58,811 nt of DNA. Origin: a bacterium (lineage in GTDB: Bacteria; Bacillota_A; Clostridia; Lachnospirales; Lachnospiraceae). The stretch's first letter is position 1; the number at the start of each line of letters is the position of its first letter. The stretch spans positions 1 to 58,811 of the forward strand of contig SFQZ01000009.1 in the NCBI GenBank assembly GCA_004562915.1, read 5' to 3'. The notes below the pieces were generated by a model, which did no database searches, was not told the origin of the DNA, and worked only from the letters and a program-made list of their open reading frames with translations. The position numbers and the translations under genes are program-made. Of the stretch, positions 8,973 to 17,241 are shown in pieces.

Positions 8973-10355
8973 TCAGACATCCGCACGATTTCCGGCAGGT
9001 CTGATCCTTGCCCATGCACCTTGTTTCCGTCTCCAGACGATCATAAGACAGGTCAATTGTGCCGCAAATGTCACCGCCCATGTGATTGGATAGGAAAGGA
9101 ATAAAACAAACAGAGAGTGATTCCAGCGGAAAATTGTAAGAATCCACAGAACTCTCAGACCACAGGCGCCAGCCAGAGACATAATCATCGGCATGATCGC
9201 ATATCCCATTCCTCTCAAAATCCCCACTGTCACATCCATCATCCCACACAGAAAGTATACCTGACAGATCAGCTGCATTCTGATCAGTCCATATTGGATC
9301 ACTTCAGGATCGGAAGAATAAATTCTTAATAAATGATCACCAAAGTGATATGCCGCATTTCCCATCACTGCACCTATGATAAACACAATAATCATACATT
9401 CCCATGATATTTTCGGAATTCTCTCCTGTTTTCCACCGCCCACATTCTGGCTGACAAAGCTGAGTGCCGTCTGATATACCGAATTCATCGCTGTATACAC
9501 AAATCCTTCAATATTTCCGGCTGCCGTACTTCCTGCCATAGCTATGGAACCAAAGGAATTAATCGAAGACTGGATAAGTACATTGGAAATAGAAAATACC
9601 GCACCCTGTAGTCCTGCCGGAAGTCCGATCCGGACGATTCCCACCAATTTTCCTTTATTAATATGTAGCTTATTCAGATCCAGATGATACATTCCATCTG
9701 TACACATGAGGCATCTGACAATCAGACTGGCAGAAATCACCTGAGATATCACAGTAGCCGTCGCCACTCCTGCCACTCCCATATCCAAAGCGATCACAAA
9801 TATCATATTCAGGATTACATTTACCACACCTGCTGTCAGAAGATAATACAACGGTCTGCGTGTATCTCCGATAGCCCGCAAAATAGCTGCCCCAAAATTA
9901 TATACCAACATGGCCGGCATTCCGATAAAATAAATATTGATATACAGAACTGCCTGATCCAGCACATCTTCCGGCGTTCCCATCCAAATCAGAAGGGTTT
10001 TTGCAAGCAAAATACCCACTGCTATCAGGAAAACACCTCCCACCATTCCTAATAAGATAGCCGTATGTACCGTTTCCTGTACGTTTTTCTCATCTTTTGC
10101 CCCAAAATACTGAGCAACCATCACATTGGCGCCTATTGAAAATCCAATAAATACATTTACAAACAGGTTAATAAGTGCCCCTGTAGAACCAACAGCCGCC
10201 AACGCCTGACTGCCTGAAAATTTTCCTACAACTACAATATCTGCCGCATTAAAAAGCAGCTGCAGGATTCCGGACAGCATCAGAGGAAGTGTAAAAAGTA
10301 ACAACTTTCCAAGAAGCGGTCCATTGCACATATCGATCTCATAAGACTTTTTCAT
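8973..10355 (-). CDS. MATE family efflux transporter (third of three)
   Basis: 460-residue MATE antiporter. Seen: LLLFTLPLMLSGILQLLFNA near the start, VVVGKFSGSQALAAVGSTG, and the expected 12-segment profile. The start at 10355 replaces the longer frame from 10397, because AAAGGT lies just upstream and because the extra codons run through a hairpin (10377-10406). It follows the alpha-mannosidase gene by about 100 bases that contain two hairpins, so it may be partly uncoupled from it. Substrate unknown. Confidence 0.9.
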   Translation of the reverse strand: MKKSYEIDMCNGPLLGKLLLFTLPLMLSGILQLLFNAADIVVVGKFSGSQALAAVGSTGALINLFVNVFIGFSIGANVMVAQYFGAKDEKNVQETVHTAILLGMVGGVFLIAVGILLAKTLLIWMGTPEDVLDQAVLYINIYFIGMPAMLVYNFGAAILRAIGDTRRPLYYLLTAGVVNVILNMIFVIALDMGVAGVATATVISQVISASLIVRCLMCTDGMYHLDLNKLHINKGKLVGIVRIGLPAGLQGAVFSISNVLIQSSINSFGSIAMAGSTAAGNIEGFVYTAMNSVYQTALSFVSQNVGGGKQERIPKISWECMIIVFIIGAVMGNAAYHFGDHLLRIYSSDPEVIQYGLIRMQLICQVYFLCGMMDVTVGILRGMGYAIMPMIMSLAGACGLRVLWILTIFRWNHSLFVLFLSYPITWAVTFAAQLTCLMIVWRRKQGAWARIRPAGNRADV

Positions 10356-10376
10356 AGCCAAACCTTTCGTATTTTC

Positions 10377-10406
10377 AGCCCGGAATGTCAGTGACATATC
10401 CGGGCT
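10377..10406 (-). other. Hairpin in front of the third MATE gene
   Basis: AGCCCGGA (10377-10384) pairs with TCCGGGCT (10399-10406), with an inner TGTCA/TGACA stem. No U-run follows on the minus strand. It may be an attenuator or processing site between the mannosidase and MATE genes. Confidence 0.45.
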
Positions 10407-10433
10407 GATTTTCAGTTTCTGATATTATTTTCT

Positions 10434-10451
10434 GGGACAGGGGTCTGTCCC
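10434..10451 (-). repeat. GGGACAG-type hairpin after the mannosidase gene
   Basis: GGGACAG (10434-10440) and CTGTCCC (10445-10451) with a 4-base loop lie just past the mannosidase stop. The core resembles the long terminator at 40771-40833, which suggests a small dispersed repeat or a favoured terminator type. Confidence 0.5.
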
Positions 10452-10456
10452 CCGTC

Positions 10457-13400
10457 CTACAAATATAACTTAAATGTTCTGATTTCAAATGGTTTTGCAA
10501 CAAATTCTACAGAGGCGCCATCCACAGCTTCTCCGCAGTCATGCTCCAGAAGATTACAAGGCACGATCCGTTTTACCGGATAATCAGATTTTAATGTGAT
10601 CTTTTCTTTTCCGCCACGGCACTCATGAAGTCTGACAATCAGGCATTCTTCATCCTCTGCTTTCTTCACCACATCAATCTGTACACCATTTCCGGATACA
10701 GTAACGATTCTTCTGCTATCCCCGAATACGCCATCTGCAATCTGTGCAGGCAGGTTCAGCTGATTGGCAGCCTCAATGGTTCCCCCATCAACCGGTGTAC
10801 CTGTATGAGGATACAGAGCATATGTGAAATCATGCTCTCCCATATCAGCGGATGTATCCGGATGTTTTGCACTCTTCAAAAGACTCAGCTTCATAGCATT
10901 ATCTTTGATGTTGTAACCGTATTTGCAGTTATTCAACAGACTGACACCATATCCGGTCTCTGACAGATCCGCCCATTTGTGTCCGCAAACTTCAAATCTT
11001 GCCCAGTCCCAGCTGTTATTCCAGTGGGTAGGACGCTCCACATGTCCAAACTGAATGTCATAAGTTGCTTTTGTGGAACGAATATCGGTATAGAATGCTG
11101 TCTTCAGCAATCTGTGATCCTCATTCCAATCTACATGGGTACGGAAATCAATTCTCCGTGAATCTTTATAAACCACCATTTCCTGAGTGATCGTTGATTT
11201 ATGATACTGGTAAGTAAACCGTACCACTGCTTTCAGTGCACCATTCTCAATCAATTCCGGTGCCTTGGACGCCTTTACGATCTCCATTTTCTGTGTATAG
11301 AAAATATCAATATCCCATGCGTCATAATTTACAGGTTTATCCTCATAGACTTCCAGTACATTTCCGCACTGTCCTTCTTTCAGTACCTGACGATCTGCGT
11401 CTTTATCATAAATCTTTGTAAGCTGTCCGTCTTCATTCCATGCGATAGAGTAGTACGGAGTTTCCAATGTATTTCCATCAAGTGTAAATGCTGCTTCTTT
11501 GGATCCTGTATTTTCCTCCGGCTGGAATTTGACCGTTACTGCAGCAAATGGCTGAACTTCAACCTGAACTTCATATCCATTTTCTGTTCTCTGAGCCTGA
11601 AGCTGTTCACCGGCAGCATTCACAAAGATACCATTTTCTGTCTCCGGAATCAGTACCAGTTCTTTTCCGCCAAAGCTGTTGGTGGAATATACACTGTATG
11701 TATAAGCCTCTTCTTTTGTAAGAGCCTTCAACGCTTTTTCCTTTACCTGATCGGCACGTTCCTCTGCCACGCCATAATTTACATGAGAATCTTCATATAC
11801 TTCATGGATAGAAGATCCCGGAATAATGTCGTGGAACTGATGCAAAAGGATGCACTCCCAGCTGTCATGCAGTTCCTGCTGTGCATATTCTCCTCCCAGA
11901 ATATATGCCAGAGAAGACAGCCACTCGATCTGTGCCAGCTTATTTTCCAGACGACGATTTGTTTTCTTATTGTATGCCTGAGATGTGTAAGTTCCTCTGT
12001 GATATTCCAGATACAGTTCCCCGTCCCATGTATGAACATAGCGATCTGTGTTATCCACTTTCTCATGAATCTTGCGGAAAAATTCTCCAGCCTGAGTTGT
12101 TTTCACGTTTGGAAGTCCGGGAATTGCATCCATAACGCGACGCATCTCCAGCATATCTCTGGTAACTCCGCCACCACCGTCACCGTATCCGTAAGAGATC
12201 AGGGTTTCTTTACTCAGTTCCTTATTCTTGAACTTTCTCCAGCTTCCCATCACTGCACGAGGTGTCATCATACCATTGTATGTGGAAAATCTTGCATCGA
12301 TGTCCTGATTCTCATCCGGTGTATCTACAAAATAGGTAAGAATCTCACTTCCGTCAATTCCTCTCCACTTAAACAGATCATCCGGAATGGAATTAAACTG
12401 ATTCCAGCTGATCTTTGTTGTCATAAAGGTACGGATCTCACACTGTTGCAGGATCTGAGGAAGTGCCCAGCTGTATCCGAATACGTCCGGAAGCCACAAG
12501 TACTCACATTTCTTTCCAAATTCTTCTTCAATAAAACGGGTTCCATGAAGGAACTGGCGAACCAGTGCCTCACCGGAAGATATATTACAGTCGGCTTCAA
12601 CCCACATACCGCCGTCCGGCTCCCATTTTCCTTCTGCCACACGCTGTTTGATTTTTTCATACAATTCCGGGCAGTCATTCTTTACATATTGATATAACTG
12701 TGGCTGTGTCTGCAGGAACACATATTCATCATACTGTTCCATCAGACGAAGCACTGTAGAGAAAGAACGCTGTGCTTTTTCTCTTGTATGTTTCAGTCTC
12801 CACAGCCATGCCACATCAATATGCGTATGACCTACAACATTCACTGTCACATCCGTATGTTTTTCCAGACGATCCAGTTCTGCCATCAATACATCATGAG
12901 CCATATCCACGGTCTCATAGAAAGAATCTTCATCCCAGTTGATACACTTCAGTGCACGATCCAAAGCAGCTTTCAAATCCTCATACTGCTCATTGGTCGT
13001 ATCCATAAGCACCAGAGTTTCCGTGATGGCACGTGCAAAATAGTAAAGTTCATCTGTTTTTTTATGCAGATAAGCAAAATCAGCCTGTTTACACTGATGG
13101 AAGAAGGTACGATGCTCCCCTCCACCTTCCAGTCCTGTCCACAAAAGGAAGGTAAGTTTTGCTTCCTTTCCTTCTTCTCCCTGGAAAAACACCTCATTAT
13201 GGTTTGTATCTACACCCTGATATGGATGTCCATTCACATAAAGCAGAGATTCAAATCCACTGTTGTAGCCCCCACCTGTTTCTCCAAAATCAAACAGTCC
13301 AACAACTTCACAGCCTTCTTTTGCTTCCGGAAGTTTCACTTCCTTCTCAAGCCAAAGATAACGGTCTCTTCCAATAAAAGAATCATTGATCCCAAACGGT

Positions 13401-13576
13401 TCTCCTTCAATCTTTTCCGGAATTTCACGATAGCTTTCATCTACAGGCAGAGTACCTTCCATAGAAGTAAATGGGGCAATACACTGATTACCGAAATATC
13501 TTCTTTGTCCAAGCTCTTCTACTCTTCTTTGAAATTTGTCAATTGTAAAAAACACAATACGCTCCTCCTGTTTCAT
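10457..13576 (-). CDS. GH38 alpha-mannosidase
   Basis: Zn-dependent exo-alpha-mannosidase of family GH38, 1039 residues, the usual bacterial size, cytosolic (no signal). Seen: a jelly-roll-like N-terminal region, then the catalytic domain with zinc ligands in HTHID (His252, Asp254), nucleophile Asp364 in WLPDVFGYSW, and GDGGGG near residue 540; then the mid and C-terminal beta domains. The start at 13576 drops 82 codons of an upstream extension with unlikely composition that runs through the promoter region; a modest GGAAG lies 11 bases upstream. It probably trims host or yeast mannosides taken up as oligosaccharides. A MATE gene follows. Confidence 0.93.
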   Translation of the reverse strand: MKQEERIVFFTIDKFQRRVEELGQRRYFGNQCIAPFTSMEGTLPVDESYREIPEKIEGEPFGINDSFIGRDRYLWLEKEVKLPEAKEGCEVVGLFDFGETGGGYNSGFESLLYVNGHPYQGVDTNHNEVFFQGEEGKEAKLTFLLWTGLEGGGEHRTFFHQCKQADFAYLHKKTDELYYFARAITETLVLMDTTNEQYEDLKAALDRALKCINWDEDSFYETVDMAHDVLMAELDRLEKHTDVTVNVVGHTHIDVAWLWRLKHTREKAQRSFSTVLRLMEQYDEYVFLQTQPQLYQYVKNDCPELYEKIKQRVAEGKWEPDGGMWVEADCNISSGEALVRQFLHGTRFIEEEFGKKCEYLWLPDVFGYSWALPQILQQCEIRTFMTTKISWNQFNSIPDDLFKWRGIDGSEILTYFVDTPDENQDIDARFSTYNGMMTPRAVMGSWRKFKNKELSKETLISYGYGDGGGGVTRDMLEMRRVMDAIPGLPNVKTTQAGEFFRKIHEKVDNTDRYVHTWDGELYLEYHRGTYTSQAYNKKTNRRLENKLAQIEWLSSLAYILGGEYAQQELHDSWECILLHQFHDIIPGSSIHEVYEDSHVNYGVAEERADQVKEKALKALTKEEAYTYSVYSTNSFGGKELVLIPETENGIFVNAAGEQLQAQRTENGYEVQVEVQPFAAVTVKFQPEENTGSKEAAFTLDGNTLETPYYSIAWNEDGQLTKIYDKDADRQVLKEGQCGNVLEVYEDKPVNYDAWDIDIFYTQKMEIVKASKAPELIENGALKAVVRFTYQYHKSTITQEMVVYKDSRRIDFRTHVDWNEDHRLLKTAFYTDIRSTKATYDIQFGHVERPTHWNNSWDWARFEVCGHKWADLSETGYGVSLLNNCKYGYNIKDNAMKLSLLKSAKHPDTSADMGEHDFTYALYPHTGTPVDGGTIEAANQLNLPAQIADGVFGDSRRIVTVSGNGVQIDVVKKAEDEECLIVRLHECRGGKEKITLKSDYPVKRIVPCNLLEHDCGEAVDGASVEFVAKPFEIRTFKLYL

Positions 13577-13618
13577 AATTCTTGTCTTCCATGATTTAAG
13601 TTTACAATCATCCAGCGC

Positions 13619-13644
13619 ACCAACAGTATACGTCAAATGTTGGT
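13619..13644 (-). promoter_or_regulatory. Dyad over a possible -10 box of the mannosidase gene
   Basis: ACCAACA (13619-13625) and TGTTGGT (13638-13644) form a 7-bp inverted repeat with 12 bases between. A TATACT (minus strand, 13625-13630) overlaps it, 49 bases before the start codon. No good -35 is seen. It may be an operator for a sugar-responsive regulator. Confidence 0.35.
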
Positions 13645-13760
13645 TATTTTCCACATCCTTTATGAACAAATTCTTGTTATTTTTTTGGACATTTTCACGA
13701 ACAAAAACAGAGACTCTGACATTCACGCAAAACGCCAAGTCCCCGTTTATATAACCGTAT

Positions 13761-14282
13761 TTATTGTTCTTCCTTATATTCTTCCAATGCCTGCTGATAT
13801 ACCTGCAAAGTATAATCATCATGACACACCATCGTCACTTCTTCCACCACCTGCGTCCACTTGAGGAAATCACAGATTGTCCGAACTGCGATTCTGGCTG
13901 CCTCTCTCACCGGGTATCCATATACTCCGGTACTTATGGAAGGAAATGCAATTGTCTTCAATTCATGACTTTCGCCCAGCTTCAGACAATGCTGATAACA
14001 GCTCTGTAATAATGCATCTTCATAGTTATCACCACCATGCCAGATAGGTCCTGGTGTATGAAGCACATATTTTGCCGGTAAGCAATATCCTTTTGTCATT
14101 TTTGCTTTACCTGTATCACAACCGTTCAGCGTTTTGCATTCTTCCAATAGTTCCGGACCTGCCGCTCGATGAATGGCTCCGTCAACTCCGCCTCCGCCAA
14201 GCAGTGTCGTATTCGCTGCATTGACAATGGCATCCACAGCATATGTGGTGATATCACCCTTCTCAATTTTAAACTTTCCCAT
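13761..14282 (-). CDS. Macro domain protein, O-acetyl-ADP-ribose deacetylase-like (YmdB type)
   Basis: 173-residue single macro domain that binds ADP-ribose and likely removes acetyl from O-acetyl-ADP-ribose or ADP-ribose from acidic residues. Seen: GDITTYAVDAIVNAANTTL (residues 9-27), with the family Asn21 and Asn24; GGGGVDGAIHRAAG (29-42), with the catalytic-site Asp34; and the diphosphate loop STGVYGYP near 117. GGAGGAGAATT precedes the ATG. It has its own promoter at 14312-14340. The mannosidase gene follows after 184 bases. Confidence 0.9.
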   Translation of the reverse strand: MGKFKIEKGDITTYAVDAIVNAANTTLLGGGGVDGAIHRAAGPELLEECKTLNGCDTGKAKMTKGYCLPAKYVLHTPGPIWHGGDNYEDALLQSCYQHCLKLGESHELKTIAFPSISTGVYGYPVREAARIAVRTICDFLKWTQVVEEVTMVCHDDYTLQVYQQALEEYKEEQ

Positions 14283-14311
14283 AATTCTCCTCCTGCCGAC
14301 CTGATGCTCCT

Positions 14312-14340
14312 ATTATAAACGTTTCGAGGAAAAATGACAA
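14312..14340 (-). promoter_or_regulatory. Predicted promoter of the macro domain gene
   Basis: Minus strand: -35 TTGTCA (14335-14340), 17-base spacer, -10 TATAAT (14312-14317). Confidence 0.65.
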
Positions 14341-14364
14341 GTTTTTCGAAAAGCTAATTCAACC

Positions 14365-14802
14365 TCATTTGCAGAGTTCACTGACAACCTGATTGATTAC
14401 CTTTCCGTCTGCTTTTCCTTTCAGTTCTCCCATAACAGCTTTCATGATCTGTCCTTTATTACCTGTAGACAGTACTTCAGCAAATTTTTCCTGAATGCAT
14501 GCTTTTACCTCTTCTGCTGACATCAACTTCGGAGCATATTCACTGATAATATCATAACGGGTCTGGTATTCTGCTTTCAGTTCCGTTCTGTCAGCCGGAC
14601 AGGTATCAATCTGCTCTTTCACTGTTTTTAACTCTTTTAAAATCACTCTGTCAACCAGCTCTGCTTTAATATCATCTCTGCATCCTTCATCAATCGCTGT
14701 CTTTTTTACAGCAGAAATCACAGAAGAAATCGCTTCTTTTCTCACTTTATCTTTCGCTTTCATAGCTGCTACCATGTTTTTTTGCAATGTTGCTAATTCC
14801 AT
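14365..14802 (-). CDS. yqeY: GatB/YqeY domain protein
   Basis: 145-residue protein of the YqeY family, homologous to the tRNA-binding tail of GatB (aspartyl/glutamyl-tRNA amidotransferase); the free form has no settled function. Seen: MELATLQKNMVAAMKAKDK at the N-terminus and a C-terminal STGNKGQIMKAVMGELKGK followed by ADGKVINQVV. The start at 14802 is preceded by AAGGAGGAATT; the longer frame from 14883 has no comparable signal. It lies 77 bases after cysK and is probably co-transcribed. Confidence 0.88.
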   Translation of the reverse strand: MELATLQKNMVAAMKAKDKVRKEAISSVISAVKKTAIDEGCRDDIKAELVDRVILKELKTVKEQIDTCPADRTELKAEYQTRYDIISEYAPKLMSAEEVKACIQEKFAEVLSTGNKGQIMKAVMGELKGKADGKVINQVVSELCK

Positions 14803-14879
14803 AATAATAAATTCCTCCTTAGAAATTGTTTCGTGTAAAAAGTGTTTACAGATTTTTTCACTGTATACAGTTCTCACAA

Positions 14880-15809
14880 TCATAAAAATAATGCTGTAGA
14901 ATAATATCTGTCACCACTGTCCGGAAAGATCACTACAATATGTTTCCCTTTATTCTCCGGTCTTTTGGCAAGACCTGCTGCTGCACACATGGCCGCCCCG
15001 GAAGAAATTCCTACAAGAATCCCTTCCGTCTTTGTAATCGCTTTCGCCCAATTGATAGCTTCCATATCACCAACCGTACAAATCTCATCACAGATATCCG
15101 TATCCATCACTTTCGGTACAAAGTTTGCACCAATTCCCTGAATCCCATGACTTCCACTTCTGCCTCTGGATAAAAGCGGCGAACCCTCCGGTTCGACTGC
15201 TACAATCTGAACTTTCGGATTCTTTGATTTCAGATATTCTCCGATTCCTGTGATGGTTCCACCTGTCCCTACACCGGCCACAAGAATATCCACTTTTCCA
15301 TCCGTATCGCTCCAGACTTCCGGTCCGGTGGTTTCCCGATGCATTCTGGGATTTGCCGGATTATCAAACTGTCCGGCAATCATACTGTCAGGGATTTCTT
15401 TCTGGAGTTCCTCAGCCTTCTCAATGGCACCTGCCATTCCCATGGATCCATCTGTCAAAACAATTTTTGCTCCATAAGCTTTCAACAGATTTCTTCTTTC
15501 CACTGACATGGTTTCCGGCATTGTCAGGATCACCTGGTAGCCTCTGGAAATGCCGACTGCTGCCAGACCAATTCCCGTATTACCAGATGTAGGCTCGATA
15601 ATCGTAGACCCCGGCTTCAAAATCCCTCTCTCTTCTCCATCACGGATCATCGCCAGTGCAGTCCGATCTTTTACACTTCCTGAAGGATTCAGATATTCCA
15701 GTTTCGCCAGAATATAAGCATTCAACTGATAACGTTCCTCCATCTGTCCAAGGTGAACCAAAGGAGTATTACCGATCAAATCCCCAACTCCTTCATAAAT
15801 CCTAGCCAT
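14880..15809 (-). CDS. cysK: Cysteine synthase A (O-acetylserine sulfhydrylase)
   Basis: PLP enzyme that makes L-cysteine from O-acetyl-L-serine and sulfide in the cytosol. Seen: 309 residues; PLP lysine Lys47 in NPSGSVKDR; substrate loop TSGNTG (74-79); PLP-phosphate loop GTGGT (181-185); SSGAA near the C-terminus. GAAGGAG lies upstream of the ATG. The space to the preceding gene is short (92 bases) and filled mostly by that gene's terminator, so read-through or an unseen promoter must drive cysK. No cysE neighbour is present. Confidence 0.94.
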   Translation of the reverse strand: MARIYEGVGDLIGNTPLVHLGQMEERYQLNAYILAKLEYLNPSGSVKDRTALAMIRDGEERGILKPGSTIIEPTSGNTGIGLAAVGISRGYQVILTMPETMSVERRNLLKAYGAKIVLTDGSMGMAGAIEKAEELQKEIPDSMIAGQFDNPANPRMHRETTGPEVWSDTDGKVDILVAGVGTGGTITGIGEYLKSKNPKVQIVAVEPEGSPLLSRGRSGSHGIQGIGANFVPKVMDTDICDEICTVGDMEAINWAKAITKTEGILVGISSGAAMCAAAGLAKRPENKGKHIVVIFPDSGDRYYSTALFL

Positions 15810-15846
15810 ATAAACTCCTTCTTTCTTTCACATCACAAGCGTAAAA

Positions 15847-15878
15847 GAGCGTTACCTGATTTCCGTAACGCTCCCTCC
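15847..15878 (-). terminator. Intrinsic terminator of the FKBP-like lipoprotein gene
   Basis: GAGCGTTAC (15847-15855) pairs with GTAACGCTC (15865-15873), 9-bp perfect stem, followed on the minus strand by TTTTAC. Confidence 0.8.
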
Positions 15879-15901
15879 CATTTACTTTTCAGGTTTTACT
15901 T

Positions 15902-17065
15902 TTACTGTGCATCAGCTTCTACTTCTTCAACCACAGCATTGTCAAGAATCAGCTGAATGACTCTGTTCATCATAATACTCTGCTCCACGTTATCCTGTCC
16001 GTAAGCACTGATGAGTTCTTCTTCCGTACATCCGTACTCTGCAAGCATGTTGGTCATTGCTTCCTGATAAGCCTCATCTCCGATCGTATATCCTTCCACG
16101 TTGCAGATTGCCTGATTAACCAGGGCCTGCGCTGCTACATCTTTTCCATACTCCTCCGCATTTGCATCAAATTCTTCCTGAGTAATTCCTGAAGATTCAA
16201 TAAACTCTTTCAATTCCATTCCTGCATACTGCGCATAAGTCTCTGCCTGCCGGGTATATAATTTCTTACCCATCTCCACCAGAGTTTCCGGATATTCATT
16301 GATGGTACATCCATCCACTACCTTAGTCCATGCGGTATAACGCATCTGCTCCTCCGCGGTCTGCTTATTGTTTTCTTCCTGCTCAGAACGAATGCCCGCT
16401 TTATACTCTTCTACTGTATAATAGCCTTCAATATTTGCTGCTACCCATTCATCATTGGGCTCTTCCAGAGGCTCGTTAATCGTGTTGACTGTAACGGTAA
16501 ATTCTACTGCCTTTCCTGCCAGATCTTCCGTATAATTCTGAGGGAAGGTCAGATCCAGAACGCGGGTCTCACCCTTGGATGCGCCAATCAATCCATCCTC
16601 AAATCCTTCAATAAACTGACCGGAACCGATTTTCAAAAGAGCTCCTTCATCACTTCCGCCTTCAAACTCTTCTCCGTCAATTCTGCCTACATAATCAATA
16701 TTAACCGTGTCACCTTCCTGTACAGAACGGTTAGTAACCTCAACCGGGTAACTCTCAAGAGCTGACTGGATTTCCTGCTCTACATCCTCATCCGTTACCG
16801 GTTCAATTGTTTTCTCAACAGTAATCCCTTTATATTCGCCCAGTGTCACGCATTTCTCCACATCGATCTCCGCCATCAGTTCTGATGTTGTCGGTTCTTC
16901 TTCCTGAGCGTCATCCGCCTCTGTATCCTGTTCCACTTCTGCCTCATTCTGTTCTGTTGTATCAGATACTTCCGCCTTTGTCGTTTCTTCTGATTTTTTC
17001 GTGCATCCAGCTGCTGCAATTGTCATTGTCAACAGCATCGCTATCATCAATGCTCTTTTTTTCAT
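15902..17065 (-). CDS. FKBP-type/trigger-factor-like lipoprotein foldase
   Basis: Predicted cell-surface lipoprotein, 387 residues. Seen: signal peptide with lipobox AAAGC (Cys21), an acidic Ser/Thr/Glu-rich linker to about residue 65, an FKBP peptidyl-prolyl isomerase domain (GDTVNIDYVGRIDGEEFEGG, near 120-140), and a helical C-terminal part like that of trigger factor/SurA, with EMGKKLYTRQAETYAQYAG shown in part. The start at 17065 is preceded by GGAGGAG. It resembles trigger factor without its ribosome-binding domain, moved outside the membrane, and may help secreted proteins to fold. A terminator follows directly. Confidence 0.87.
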   Translation of the reverse strand: MKKRALMIAMLLTMTIAAAGCTKKSEETTKAEVSDTTEQNEAEVEQDTEADDAQEEEPTTSELMAEIDVEKCVTLGEYKGITVEKTIEPVTDEDVEQEIQSALESYPVEVTNRSVQEGDTVNIDYVGRIDGEEFEGGSDEGALLKIGSGQFIEGFEDGLIGASKGETRVLDLTFPQNYTEDLAGKAVEFTVTVNTINEPLEEPNDEWVAANIEGYYTVEEYKAGIRSEQEENNKQTAEEQMRYTAWTKVVDGCTINEYPETLVEMGKKLYTRQAETYAQYAGMELKEFIESSGITQEEFDANAEEYGKDVAAQALVNQAICNVEGYTIGDEAYQEAMTNMLAEYGCTEEELISAYGQDNVEQSIMMNRVIQLILDNAVVEEVEADAQ

Positions 17066-17241
17066 AAACTCCTCCATCTTGTTTATCTGTTACATATCAC
17101 AGTCTTTATACTATAAACGCTGATTTTATTCCAGTTATACTTCATGGTTATACCATATTTTTTTTAAAAATAAAAGCAATTCTTCCCGATTTCATATTTT
17201 TTTCAAAGTTTCCATTATCTTCATCCGGACTTTCCCTGTTT

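Noticed and set aside
11201..12697. 498-codon plus-strand open frame inside the mannosidase gene
   Set aside because: It lies wholly antisense to a clear GH38 gene with conserved catalytic motifs; its Cys/Phe/Ile-rich composition is typical of an antisense shadow, and it has no ribosome binding site.
12788..13594. 268-codon plus-strand frame over the mannosidase start
   Set aside because: Antisense shadow of the same gene, with no family resemblance.
15810..15901. Possible riboswitch ahead of cysK
   Set aside because: The 92-base gap is accounted for by the terminator of the preceding gene and the ribosome binding site, leaving too little room.
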